DNA of 64,000 nucleotides, from assembly GCF_035222275.1 (NCBI RefSeq), contig NC_085883.1:1550001-1614000 (forward strand), in the 5' to 3' direction. Both the position numbers and the translations under genes were made by a program. The DNA is from Podospora bellae-mahoneyi (Eukaryota > Ascomycota > Sordariomycetes > Sordariales > Podosporaceae). The notes beneath the pieces were generated by a model. It ran no database searches, was not told the origin of the DNA, and saw only the letters and a list, made by a program, of their open reading frames with translations. Shown here in pieces: positions 35,191-46,438 of the stretch. The stretch's first letter is position 1; every line of letters begins with the position of its first letter.

Positions 35191-37450
35191 TGTCGATTTG
35201 GCGTTCAGGGTGCTGAAAGAGGTATCAACTTCACCAGGGTCCAGACACGGTTTCCCCAGCATCCACTCGTGGGCTACGTATTTACTTTAAGTGCGAGCAG
35301 AGCCGACTTTGTCAAGTGGGAGAAGATATCCCACGCCTCTGAGCCGCATTGTGGGATAGCTGTGTGGAGCTGTACTAGTGTGGTCCTCTACAGACAAATG
35401 TAACCGTGGGCAACGATCAATCCTGAGTACCACTAAGCACCACCAATTGAAGCTGCATTTCTTCATTGTATTGCGTTTACCCCGATACGTGATCCCGGAT
35501 GCCGCATATTGTATTGCATCATCAGCCCTCCAAGTACCGGAATTGGGAGCCGTTGAACAGTAAAGGGAAGGGCCGCTTCGCGCCACCGCCAGAATACTGA
35601 GTGTTTCGATATCCGGCTTCCGAGTGGACTGCGCCCCATCCACACAGCCCTTACTGCAAAGTGCGGAGCAAGAAGCTCAAATGCGTGTTCGTCGCCGGAA
35701 GAATGGAAAATTCCGTGGTTGATGAAAAGCCCCCCAAAATAGGCAGCATGCTCTACCTAGGTAAGCACAGTCTACAGGCCTTTTGCGTCAGATGAGAGGG
35801 ACTTGAGGATAGTTCGAAGAAGTTTCCATTGATGTTTGGGCCCTTGACCCTACGCTGCAGTCCGAGGTCTCTAGTTCTGTCCCCGAGCTGGCGCGTCAGT
35901 GTAATGCCACACATTGGGCTGGCACGGATTCCTACCAATGGAAACCTTGCCATGTTTATCCCATGGCGGCCATCAGTCATCAGTACACTTTGTACCTATG
36001 TCAACGGAACCAATATTCTACCTATGTGGGGGTCACTCTGCCGTTCTTGTCCGGAGAATTGCCTAGTTTAGACAAGGTCCGCAGACGGATTCCTTTTGGT
36101 TGAGCCCACAGGATACCCAACTCATTCGACGATCTCGATTCGAAACCGCAGTCCCCCTCAAACAGCCGCATGAAACAGAAAGAAGCTTAGCTGTGCCATG
36201 CCCATGCGCTCGCCACCGACAATCTGCATAGGACTCAAGTTGATGTGGTGCGGTATCCTGATTTAGTCCGGGTCCGAAGGTAGCACAGCGTATCACGACT
36301 CCACATGCAACGACAGCTCTTTGAGAATCGCACCTTATCAGTTATCAGAGAGAACTTTTCATAAGGATCAAGTGTTGCATATCTGAACAATAGCCTGCCA
36401 TCGGCGCACAGTTTACTTCCCACATGGGTATTCAGTTCGCCGGACATGTACCCTGATAATGTTGTAGTTAGGTAGGTCAGCACTTATCCATACTGTGTGA
36501 TACCATAGTGATTGTATGAGCAATTATACATGTCAGCTTGCCATCCACCGGGGCCTGACTGCGATTCGCCCGGGTTCTTGCCGATCGTCCCGTGGTCTTC
36601 AGCAGCTGAATTTTACCTACATAATATATTATGGCTTCGCTCCCTTGAATGCTCGAGTCTTCTACTCAGTCCTTGGGTGTTACCTACTCATGGATGCCCG
36701 TGGAAGGGCTACAGAAGGTTATGCAAGGTCCATGCACACATAAACAACATGCAAACAAAAGGTGGTGGTCAGTACTTCGGTCATTACCTGCGCGCTTTGC
36801 TGGTCCATGCCTACCATTGAGCAGTCATAGTTATTGAAGATTAATGAACCTAAAAGCTATCCCTTATGACATGGTGCGAGTAATCACATATCGAGGAATC
36901 ACTTAGCACTGAGCTGTCAATCGAAATACTTATCTGGGTCCGGGTTCAGTTCTTTATCTGTGGTTACATGTCGGGAATCCCTTATGTCCGGATTAATAAT
37001 GGACAATTTGCGTTTCGGACTTTACGGCTACATGCCTTGTGGCGAGCGACTGGAACTTTGTTTTTCTCTGTCAGAGATCGTCCCATTCCTTGCCAATTTG
37101 GTTGAATGAGATGCAACAGAGTAATATACTTGAGAAGCGATTGGCCCTCTGCTCAGACCAACACTCATATCACTGACCTAATCTTGCAGACCGTGAAGCC
37201 TTACTGGCAGAAGATGGCATCCTGCCATCACAGCCTCAGCCGCGATTTTTCGGCCCTTGAAGCCAACATAAATCAGGAACAGTTTCCATTTCCTGCTTTG
37301 TGGCCCCTGATGCCTTTTTGTTGGTGGTTCACCGCTTCTTTCTATGCATGATTACTACGAGTCGTTCCTTAACAAGGAAAGGTGAAGTCCCAATCAGCTC
37401 GCGGTTCGTTTCGACTTGCCACTATCCGTCTCCCTACCCTACCACACCTC
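35191..37450. other. Long divergent intergenic region, regulator/MFS
   Basis: About 2.26 kb between the Zn2Cys6 gene (minus) and the MFS gene (plus). Only short, overlapping open frames without family signal are present. It is not strongly AT-rich, so there is no clear RIP-degraded element. No tRNA or tandem repeat was seen. Confidence 0.5.
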
Positions 37451-39596
37451 ATGGACGATCCAACTCCCGCCAACAACACGGAAATTGCTGCTTTGGGTAA
37501 TGGAAGAGATATGGAGAAAGTGGAGAAATCCTCCCCGTCTCGTTCCTCGTCCCCTCAGCAAGTTTTGACTGCAGGAGATGAGCCGCAACGAAAAATAACC
37601 GGTGCCCGCGTGTGTTTACCTACATGACCCTGGTCGCAGCTGCTGTCAAGACGTCACCGTACTGACAATTGGGCAGTGGGCAGCTTTTGTTATCAGCACC
37701 TTGACGGCTATCTTCGTCTACTCGTTGGACAACACTATCGTTGCCAACATCATTCCGGTACACATTTCACCATTGTGTTCCCATAAACCGCCTCCTACTG
37801 ACTCGTGATCGTGAAAAGGTCGTTGTTAACGATCTCAACGGAGTTGACAAGCTACCATGGCTGTCCGTCGGGTAAGCACGAGTCCGATTTCCGGCACCAT
37901 TTCCTGATCCGAAGGCTGATGGTACCCCAAAAACGACAGATTCATGATCGGGGGGATGGCAACTATCCTCCCATTCGGAAGACTTTACACAATGTATGAT
38001 TCCAAATGGGTTTACATCATATCTTTTGTCTTCTTCCTCGGCGGATCGGCACTTTGCGGCGCAGCACCCAACATTGATGCTGAAATCATTGGTCGTGTCA
38101 TGGCCGGTGCCGGTGGGAACGGGATGTATGTCGGTCTTCAGGTGCTCATGTCTATGCATACTACGGATAAGGAGCGTCCCACATACCTTAGCTACGTGTA
38201 AGTATGCGCTGCTCAATGGCCTCATTTGCTATCATCCATACTGACATGGTCGACTGGCGCATTTAGCGGAGGCACCTGGGGCGTAGGAACCGTTTGTGGT
38301 CCAGCTGTCGGAGGCGCCTTCTCGTTGTACAACTGGCGATGGGGCTTCTACATCAATCTTCTTTTCGGGGCTATCCTTCTGCCTACCTATCTCTTCGTCA
38401 TCCCCTCCGCCAACCCGTTGCCGAACAAAAAGCAGTCTGAAAAGCTCGCTCTCATGGACTGGGTTGGCGTCATCATCAGTATTGGCGCCATGGCAACCAT
38501 CGTCATGGCTATCAATCTAGCCGGAGTGCAATTCCCCTGGAACAGTGGCTCGATCGTCGCACTATTCATCGTCAGTGGTGTTCTTTGGATCTTATTCGCT
38601 CTCCAGCAGTCGTTTTGTCTCTTCACGACGGAGCATAAACGTCTGTTTCCTGTGCCCATGCTGAAGCAAAAGATGCCGGTATTGCTTTTCATTGCCTGCG
38701 CTGGCGGCTCTGCGGCTTGCTACATGTCTACATACTGGATTCCCATCTACTTCCAGTTTTCCAAGGGAGACTCAGCAATCTATACGGCTCTTCGACTGCT
38801 GCCATTCATCCTCGCGCTTATCACGATAATGCCCGTGAGTGGACACCTGATAAGCAGATGGGGTTGGTATAAACCTTGGTTCGTGGGAGGAAGTGCTTTG
38901 ACTCTTATCACAGCTGCACTCATGGGTAAGTTCCAGCCATTTGTGACGTTCCTTTGACCAAGGCTTTGGTGTCTAACGCGACATCTAGCCCACTACATCA
39001 ATGGGGGAACACCGGTTGGTGCCTTTTATGTCATCGAGCTGTTCTTGGCCTTTGGAATTGGCGCCTATGCACAAAATGCATTTGCCGTCGTTCAGTCAGT
39101 TGTCGCCCCCAAAGACGCACCCTATGGGCTCGCCCTCATGCTCGTTGGTAAGCTTCATCATCATACAAACCTTTCAGATTACTTTGCCCTTCATGACTGA
39201 CATTATTGTAGGGCAACTGACGGGAATCACGTTTGGTCTCTCCATCAGTGGTGCCGTATTCATCAACACAGCAACAAGCGGCCTTCATGATGCGCTACCA
39301 CAGATTCCCGTCGAGGAGTTGTCGCATGTCGTTGCTGGAGCTAGCAACCAGGTCTTTGAGTCATTGTCACTCGAGCAACGATCACGCGCCCTCGAGATTA
39401 TTGTCCAGTCCTGGAATAAGACTTTCATCTGTGTTTACGTCGCTGCTGCAGCCAGTTTAATTTCGTCGGTTTTCTTCAAGGTAAGCAAGCACTTGAAGGC
39501 AGTCTGGGGAGAAGTCATGAGACACAAGAGCTGACTCAAAACTACTTCATCCAGAACACCAAAGCCAATGTCAATACCGCCGCTGTGGTTCTATGA
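37451..39596 (+). CDS. MFS transporter (DHA-type drug/metabolite efflux pump)
   Basis: Eight exons (37451-37609, 37677-37757, 37819-37871, 37940-38197, 38267-38925, 38989-39147, 39212-39480, 39555-39596) encode 559 residues. The first membrane segment AAFVISTLTAIFVYSLDNTIVANIIP, then LPWLSVGFMIGGMATILPFGRLY, and the GTWGVGTVCGPAVGGAF antiporter-type motif place it in the 14-segment fungal MFS efflux family. The hydrophilic N-terminus (about 50 residues) is cytosolic. The first intron's donor is a weaker GTGTGT; I placed it because KITGAR-WAAFVIS restores the family pattern. It would export the cluster product from the plasma membrane or load it into vesicles. The last exon adds only 13 residues. 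Confidence 0.92.
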
Positions 39597-40107
39597 GCGG
39601 GTGTGGGAGAAGAACGTGATCATTGGGCCAGACCAGAAGTCAGTCCTGGGCTTCAAGTTGAATCTGTCAAGGATTGTGGTCAGAAAAGAAGGTGCACAGA
39701 TGGGTTGTTCCGTATTGCCACCAAAACAATGTTGTGTGGGATGATTTTACAGTGCTACAGGAAAAGCAATTTGTGTTAGAAACTTAGACTGCTTAATAGA
39801 AGTATCATGCCAAATCGTCCTTAGACCCCCTGAGCCCCTGAGCCCCTGAATTACTTGTGCCAAGCCGCTAATTCCAAGGCTGCTCCCCCTTTCCAGCTTC
39901 CCAGTTGCCAAAGAAGAGATGATTTTGTGAATTACAAGTGTATTGCAGCATACTTCAAGAACCAGGAGGATTGATTTTGACTGATTCAGAGACAATCGAC
40001 CTCACACACATAAAGAAGAGTGGATGTCCACAAACAACGCGCCCTCAGCCTGCCACAACGAGGATTTTCCACCGCTTTCCCATGGGCTACCTCATTCTCC
40101 CCTAGAC
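39597..40107. other. Convergent 3' region, MFS/SDR
   Basis: Both neighbouring genes end here. A short direct repeat of TGAGCCCC lies near 39830-39850. No gene was seen. Confidence 0.5.
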
Positions 40108-41100
40108 TTAATACTCGAACTTCTGCCCAACCAACTCCTCACTCAGCCTCCAGCACCTATCCACCTCCCCCTTATCATACACCGCATGTCTCGCAACAGG
40201 TTCCACAACCTCCCCATTCTGCAAGTACGCCGGCCCTCGCCCTGCCAAATCCGGATCCAGCGCCGCAATAAGAGGCGTAGCACCAATCTGCTCATACGTC
40301 TTGAACCGCGGCTCATCCCCAACCGTGAAACTAAACTCCTGACCTGTATTGCGCGTGGTGGTGGACAAAACATCGCTGTAATCATCCATCACCAAGTGTG
40401 ACCCAAGTTTAGTATCAAGATTAGACCCCGGGTGGCAAGCAAAAGCCACCACACCGCGGTCCTTCAGCCGGTCTGTCAAACCATACGCAAACAGGATCTG
40501 CGCTGTCTTGGCCTGGCCGTAACCTGTCCACATGTCGTAGGTTTTGCCGTCGGAGAAGGAGACGTCGTCAAAGCGGACAGGGGAGATTTGGTACCCTACG
40601 CTGGTGAGGTTGATGACGCGGGCTCCGTAGGGGCTCTTGGCACCGGTGAGAAGGGCGGGGGTGAGAAGGTTCGTCAGGAGGAAGTGTCCGACGTGGTTGA
40701 CGGACATTTGCATTTCTATGCCTTGCTTGTCGAGGGTGTATTTCTTGAGGGCCATATTTCCGGCGCTGTTGATGAGAACGTCGATTTTGGATTTGGTAGC
40801 TGCCAGGATTTCCTGTGCCGCGCGGCAGACTGAGTCATGGTTGGAGAGGTCGAGTTGGATAAATGTTGCTTTGACTGATGGGTCTTGTTCCCGGATGGCT
40901 GTGATCACCGGGTGGACGTTTGCAGCGGTGCGGGAGGCGATCAGAAGGTGAGCTGGTGATGCTTTGGCGAGTTCGATGGCGATTGAGCTCCCGATACTAG
41001 ATCGGCCGGCGCCGGTGATGACGAAGGTGCGTCCTTTGACTTGGGGAGCAAAGGCTGCAACGGCTTGCTCGCTGGTGACAGTGCTAGCAAAGACAGCCAT
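40108..41100 (-). CDS. Short-chain dehydrogenase/reductase
   Basis: A single exon encodes 330 residues from ATG 41100; the open frame reaches 41157 but begins there with GTG. It shows the Rossmann dinucleotide motif TGAGRSSIG, the NSAG strand motif, a catalytic Ser in INLTSVGY and the YGQAK (YxxxK) pair. Its length and WW-oxidoreductase/retinol-dehydrogenase-like pattern fit an NAD(P)-dependent alcohol or ketone oxidoreductase. There is no signal peptide. The N-terminal ASTVTSEQAVAAFAPQVKGRTFVITG is ordinary for fungal members. It forms the right edge of the cluster and could adjust an oxidation state of the polyketide, like the dehydrogenase in the solanapyrone set. A perfect 25-nt palindrome lies about 330 bases upstream. 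Confidence 0.92.
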   Translation of the reverse strand: MAVFASTVTSEQAVAAFAPQVKGRTFVITGAGRSSIGSSIAIELAKASPAHLLIASRTAANVHPVITAIREQDPSVKATFIQLDLSNHDSVCRAAQEILAATKSKIDVLINSAGNMALKKYTLDKQGIEMQMSVNHVGHFLLTNLLTPALLTGAKSPYGARVINLTSVGYQISPVRFDDVSFSDGKTYDMWTGYGQAKTAQILFAYGLTDRLKDRGVVAFACHPGSNLDTKLGSHLVMDDYSDVLSTTTRNTGQEFSFTVGDEPRFKTYEQIGATPLIAALDPDLAGRGPAYLQNGEVVEPVARHAVYDKGEVDRCWRLSEELVGQKFEY

Positions 41101-41838
41101 GCTGAGAGATACAAGTAAAGGGCGGGTTCCAGGTTTGCTGTAGTAATTCTGTGCCACAGAACGCTAGGGGATGCAAACTAGAGACATATTACATATATGT
41201 GGTTTAAAACCGCAGGCCATTCTGGATCCGGCAATAAAGGCCATGCCTGCATTGCCGGATGCCTTGATGTGGCGAAACCACTGTTGGGTGCCTGTAGAAT
41301 TGATGCTGTGCATCCCTGAACCGAATGTTAGACCGAAACTATTCGGCTTCCCTTCATTGTACCTGACCGTTACCTAGCTTCCTGGCCTTTCAAAGCTGGG
41401 ACGTGTCTGAGTAAAGCTTGGGTAGCAGATTATGTTGTCAGACAACATAATCTCAACCGAGCACTTGGATGCTATTACCTATTTCCGTAGGTATCTGTCT
41501 AGACTGATTAGGCAATAATACCTTAGCAATTCCACATACATATACTCTTCCTACGGCCTAAAGGCCAGATATCTTGCCTTTTGAAGAAATGTTATTACCT
41601 AGATCCGGCAAGCCTCTCTCTTGCAGTAACTTTGCATTTCAGCCTGAAAACATATTCATTACATCAATACCTAGCCTAGCCCCATTCTCCAGTTGACAAC
41701 AGTGTTTGAAAGTGAAGTTGACACCACAAAAAGAGTGTGGCCGGCCATTTACTGCAATCCTTTCCCTCAGTGCTCGACCTGGGAGGCTCAGACCCAGGTT
41801 TCCCTTCCCCCTCTTGAGCACTTGGCTCAGCCGGCAAC
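41101..41838. other. SDR upstream region
   Basis: No gene was seen. It contains the perfect palindrome at 41428-41452 and several CCTA/TAGG-rich patches. Confidence 0.5.
41428..41452. repeat. Perfect palindrome with 12-bp arms
   Basis: GATTATGTTGTC, one central base, then its exact reverse complement. It lies about 330 bases upstream of the SDR start. It could be a protein-binding site or a small hairpin. Confidence 0.85.
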
Positions 41839-42749
41839 TCAACCACCAGGTTCTCGTATTTTTTTTTCCAGCAAGCTCATGTGCTGGGTAATATTTGTTC
41901 GCGACCAGCTCATGAGCTGGGCTTTGTTAGCCGCCAGTTCATGTGTTGGTAACGAAACAAGGATAGTGTTGGTGAGTTTAGCGACATCATGAGTCTCGAC
42001 ATCTTCGCCAGAAATGTCCGCCTGCTTAGTTTTATTCTGCCGGATCATTCAAAGCCTCGTTGTCAAGATTGCGAGTACAATGAGTACAGCAGAGCCAAGT
42101 CCGACTCCTATCCCAATTCCTCTTTTCGCAGTCTGGGAAAGTTCGTTGCTGTTGTCAAGAGCCTCGTTTGCCAATGATTCCAGCGCTGTGACTGTCCCTA
42201 TTGTGGATGTCGTAGGCGTCATGGAAGATGCATCTGGGTGTGGATTGTCTTGGATATAAAACAATCCACTGTCACTTTTCCAGTTCGGGTCGTCAGATCG
42301 ACGGAGCCGAAGTCTAAATTCCCGGCTGTCGAGGAGAATTGAATTGTTGATATTGTCATGGTCCCCGATGTCCCACTACTCCTGGACGAGAAGGTCGGAT
42401 GAATAGTAGATGTCCTCTACCAGCTTAGAATTTCAGCGACAGTTTGAACAACGGTTCTGGTCAACAATGACTTACTGAGCAAAGTGCCAATCAGGTCCGA
42501 TCCTGAGTCCCAAGGTCCAGGTCGTAAGTGCCAAATTTCAATCGTCAAGGAATCGGAGTATGCCATCCCAACGCTCCATTCAATAAGAATTTTACTGCCG
42601 AGAGCAAAGCGTTGCGGAATCCCAGTCAAATCATTGAAAGGTGGATTGATCCACGTCATGCCCAGTGGTTCAACAGCCGACACCACATGCTGCACTAGAA
42701 ATGCCAGGCTAACCGCCTGCTGAATTGGTTTGAAGAGCCGGACCCTCAT
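41839..42749 (-). pseudogene. Signal-peptide, single-pass membrane protein gene with in-frame stops (locus A)
   Basis: Exon 1 (42476-42749) encodes a signal-like start (MRVRLFKPIQQAVSLAFLVQHVVSA) and MTWINPPFNDLTGI with strands ILIEWSVG and LTIEIWHLRPG. This resembles the N-terminal Ig-like module of fungal Ser/Thr-rich (Kre9/KNH-like) wall proteins. Exon 2 begins at 42416 and reads KDIYYSSDLLVQE, a TAG, then WDIGDHDNINNSILLDSREF in the same frame. After a linker comes a membrane helix (GIGIGVGLGSAVLIVLAIL), a TGA, and, still in frame, MIRQNKTKQADISGEDVETHDV. That tail matches the cytoplasmic tail of locus B, so the original gene probably extended to 41839. The family assignment is tentative. 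Confidence 0.55.
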
Positions 42750-43327
42750 GGCTTTTTTGGAAACATAAGGGGTTTACTTCGAGGATAAAGGGGAAAGGAG
42801 AAGAACCGGATGACGGAGCGATCAAGTTCACCGACGCGGGTTTCGACAATATAAGGTAGTTAGTAAAACCCTCCCTCTTTGCTTCTGAAGACCTGTTGGA
42901 GGTACCTGTACAACGGCACACGTGTAGGCGCAAGGGACCAAACAAGTGATGGAAAGTTGTGACACAATGTGTGTATGATGACAGAGTCGAATAAGAGTTT
43001 TTGAACAGGTCGCACATTTTGGTGACTTTCTGACACTTGTCACACTTTGAAGTGGGCACATGTGCCGTGTGCCTCAGCGGGCTATCAAATTGGTCTTTCC
43101 ATCAAGGGACTCGACATGACAGCAGTGCATACCTGTACCCTTTCGACTGACAGGCTTTACCGCCCCTGGGTTGTTCACTCTTCTCGACATATCCCACTTA
43201 GTCTGTGTACTATTTGGGTGTATACCTATCTACCTAGCTACAGCCTTCCAACCCCTATGTGTTACATGTCACCAAAACCCAACACCGCGACCATTGATTC
43301 GACCGTCACCCTTCAAGATACCCGATT
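42750..43327. other. Intergenic between the two related membrane-protein loci
   Basis: No supported gene was seen. It is presumably the promoter of locus A and the 3' flank of locus B. Confidence 0.5.
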
Positions 43328-44244
43328 TCAGTTCCCCGCCTCCACCGACGTAGGCTGAGTAGCCAACTCAGCCGCGTTGTTATGACCATTAACGCTGTGC
43401 ACAATGAAAGGACTTGAGTAAAGCGGTGGTTTACCAACATCATGAACGATTTCCTCATTCGGACCGCTGGCGAAATCTGCCTTGCTGTCTCTGCCCCGCC
43501 GCTTCAAGACAAATCTTGTCAGAAGAACAGACAAAGTTATCAGCAGCAGGGACCCAAGCCCAACTCCAACGCCGATGCCGATCTTCGCTGTCTGAGGCAG
43601 ATCGCCGTTGTTGACTGGGGTAGAGGGATAGACGTCGGGAAGACTGTACTGGATATCGTCGGTTGTGTCAACGTCGAAAATGTCTCTGTTGACGTCGCCG
43701 ATGTCAGCAGGGATGTTTGGGCTACGTCCTCCAAGATAAACGCCCGGCTCCGAAGCGAGCCATTCTCGTAACCGTACTTTTCGATCATTATATCGGCATG
43801 GTTACCGGGGGGCGGATCAGTAATAATAAGCACGAAGCGTGGGTTGTTGGCAATGGCTTTGCTGTCGATGTTGTCACCCTCTCCGATGACCCACTGGAGC
43901 GTCTGTTAATTCTGTGCGTCTTCTGAAAGCTGAAAGGTCAAAAGACTTTCTCCTGCCATCATCATGGGCTTTTATGAGTGGTAAGTACTCACGAGCTAGA
44001 ATGCCAATAACATCACCATCCCTCTTCTGCGTCCACTGCCGAACTTCGAGCGTGATTTTCCGGAGCCCAGCCGCTACCCAGGTGACCTCGATCTTTTGCC
44101 CGATGACATAGTGTTCTTACAGATCTCGCGACTCATATGGTGGGTTGGTGAAGCGGTCGGCCCGTGCAAGCGATGTATATATAGTACCCAAAAGATAATA
44201 AACGAGACTCCCCGTGGCACACCAAATGGGATAGCGACGTCCAT
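43328..44244 (-). pseudogene. Second related membrane-protein gene, decayed (locus B)
   Basis: Parts parallel to locus A occur in the same order: TNPPYESRDL, a TAA, EHYVIGQKIEVTWVAAGLRKITLEVRQW, an intron with a GTGAGT donor, then QDAQN, a TAA, QTLQWVIGEGDN and RFVLIITD. A Ser/Thr linker, a membrane helix (IGIGVGVGLGSLLLITLSVLL) and a basic tail FVLKRRGRDSKADF follow, to the stop at 43328. The linker and the helix are in different frames, and the signal region (from ATG 44244) is also out of frame with TNPPYE. The gene is therefore broken unless extra introns exist. Sequence identity with locus A is low, so the duplication is old or the two are separate family members. Confidence 0.55.
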
Positions 44245-44902
44245 CTTGGAGCTATCCAGAAGGAAAAAGAGCAAAGAGCGGTAGAACAGATTGTCTGGTG
44301 GGACTGGGTTTTATATTGGTTAAATCCGGGTCCATCTTTGGCTCGGCGCTCAGCACTACACAACAGCATGGCAGTGAAGCTCTTCACACCCAGACCAGCA
44401 GAGAGGAAGAAGATATTGAATGCTGACTTCTATCCCTGTCATGGTCTAGGCCCCGTATCATCCCGCGAAAAAAGCTCCGAAAAGCTCCCAGAAATTGAAG
44501 TGGCGCTCCAAAAAGGAATCAGACCCAATGAACAGGTGATACAACGAAGGTAGTCGACCTCCCGATACATCTGTTGTGATACACCGGGATGCAACACGAA
44601 GACCGAGTATCAGCAAGATCCCGGGAAACCCCCTGTTCTGTGTCTACCTTCAGCTGGTTGCCTTAAATCTCGAGAAAGGGTGGACCACCATCTAATCACG
44701 GATTCTGTTTCATATATCGTGTTCGCATTTTCATGAAATTTACTTGTCGATGACAATCCCTCAATCACTTCCACCAGCTTGGTATAATCAACAAATGATA
44801 GGGAATCTGTGAGAACCTTTCAAAATCTCTCCACATTACCCCCTTCAGCACAATACAGGATGTAGGGATACAAGAAGATCAATAGATGTTATCTTTAGTG
44901 GC
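44245..44902. other. Intergenic
   Basis: Between locus B and the Met-rich gene. No supported gene was seen. Confidence 0.5.
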
Positions 44903-46438
44903 TCATGGAGAGCGAGCCATGCTGCCCTCCGACATGTTCTTGTCCATCATATGACCCATGGACACATAGCGCGACAGCCAGCTGACCTCACGAGCCTTGT
45001 GGCCATTGCAACCCTTGCATCCTTTGCGAGCCTGCTCAAGACCGATCATGCCGGCGCTGACACCGTTCTTCTGACCAGCGGTGGCAGCAAGGCCAGTCCA
45101 GCTCAAACGCTTGCTACCCTTCTTGGTCTGAGAGGCGGCATAGTAGTTGGACATAGCAGCAATCTCCCGTTTCTCGGCGCAGTCGCGATCGATCATCATG
45201 TTGCTGTCCATGCAGCCAGGAGTGCCCGAGGAAGCACCCATCGACATTTGGGCAGAGAACATCATCATCATGTAGTCCTCCATCATCAGGCCGGAGAACA
45301 TCATCTGCATGTTCATGGTGTCTTGGCTCATCTTGCCCATAGACATAGCCTTCTTGTTGTCCATGATGAAGACGCCACCGCAGAAACGACCGCTCATGTT
45401 TTGGCGCACGCTCTCAAGAACACCCATTTGAGCGAAAGGATCAGTCGTCATGGCGAAGTGCTCCATGTGAACTCCCTTGCGGTCATTCATCATCATGTCC
45501 ATTGACTGGTGGTAGGCAGGCTCGCTATCCATGGTGGATTCACCACGGGGCATTATGAACTCGCAGGCAGCGGCACCGAAGGAGTAGATCTCGAGCTTGC
45601 ACATATTCTCAGCGGGCAGGTCGGAGCAGAGCTGAGCCATGGCCTGGGAGACGAGGACGGCACTATCGTTGTGGCAAAGGACGACGCAGCGGTGCATAGA
45701 GTCGTCGAGGAGAGCAGTGCGCATCTGGGCGTAGAGGTTTCTGCGGACTTGGCTGGGCATCACCATGCAACGCTGGAGCATCAAGCACATCATGTCGAAG
45801 GGCATACCCCAGGTGGGTATGCAGATGCACATCATGGGACGGTTAAACATGCGAGAGAGCATAGGAAGGGCTTGCTGGTGGCAGTGGCGAGAGCTTGTAT
45901 CGGTTAGTTGTGGTCTCCAAACACACCAGGCAAAGAATGAGAGGAGATACCTCATACCCATCCCGCCCATGAACATCCAGTTCTCATTGTCCATCTCCGG
46001 GCCCATCATCCAACCCTCAGACTCCATGGCGCACATGTGCATCTGCTCTCTGCCGTTGAGCATCCAGCACATGCCCATGGCCATCAAGGCACAGGTGCAC
46101 ATCCACATGGCGAACATGGCACCAGGCATCATCATCCAGAGCGGGACAGCCATAACCATCATGCACATCTCCATGCACGTGAGCATGGTGTGTATCATCA
46201 TGTCTCCCATGTCGGCCCAGGACATATGCTTGCGCTGGGTGAGCATGGCCCAGCACATGTTGGGCATCATTCGCATCATCTGCATTATTTCCTGCCACAT
46301 CATCGACCACATTGGCTGCTGAGATCGAGGGGTGGTACCGCAGGCGCCATCGCAAAGTGGTGGGATGTAGGTGACGGGGGTAGCCATCATCGACTTCATG
46401 GCGGCGGGCTTCATGTTCTTGTTGGCCATCATGGGCAT
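44903..46438 (-). CDS. Methionine-rich divergent member of a fungal alpha/beta-hydrolase-like family
   Basis: Exons 45951-46438 and 44903-45893 encode 492 residues, of which about 97 are Met by hand count. The 57-nt intron has a branch-like CTAAC and is a multiple of three. The order of conserved blocks follows a fungal hydrolase-like family known from memory: ENWMFMGGMG-M-SSRHCHQQALPMLSRMFNRP, PTWGMPFDMMCLMLQR, RCVVLCHNDSAVLVSQ, CKLEIYSFGAAACEF, MEHFAMTTDPFAQMGVL and RFCGGVF. Relatives carry a GHSQGG nucleophile elbow where this one reads CHNDSA, so it is probably not a hydrolase. Met replaces aliphatic positions throughout, at nearly 30 percent in the first 160 residues, with many Trp and Cys. 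Possible roles are copper or thioether chemistry, oxidant scavenging or sulphur storage. All are speculation. Confidence 0.72.
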   Translation of the reverse strand: MPMMANKNMKPAAMKSMMATPVTYIPPLCDGACGTTPRSQQPMWSMMWQEIMQMMRMMPNMCWAMLTQRKHMSWADMGDMMIHTMLTCMEMCMMVMAVPLWMMMPGAMFAMWMCTCALMAMGMCWMLNGREQMHMCAMESEGWMMGPEMDNENWMFMGGMGMRYLLSFFAWCVWRPQLTDTSSRHCHQQALPMLSRMFNRPMMCICIPTWGMPFDMMCLMLQRCMVMPSQVRRNLYAQMRTALLDDSMHRCVVLCHNDSAVLVSQAMAQLCSDLPAENMCKLEIYSFGAAACEFIMPRGESTMDSEPAYHQSMDMMMNDRKGVHMEHFAMTTDPFAQMGVLESVRQNMSGRFCGGVFIMDNKKAMSMGKMSQDTMNMQMMFSGLMMEDYMMMMFSAQMSMGASSGTPGCMDSNMMIDRDCAEKREIAAMSNYYAASQTKKGSKRLSWTGLAATAGQKNGVSAGMIGLEQARKGCKGCNGHKAREVSWLSRYVSMGHMMDKNMSEGSMARSP

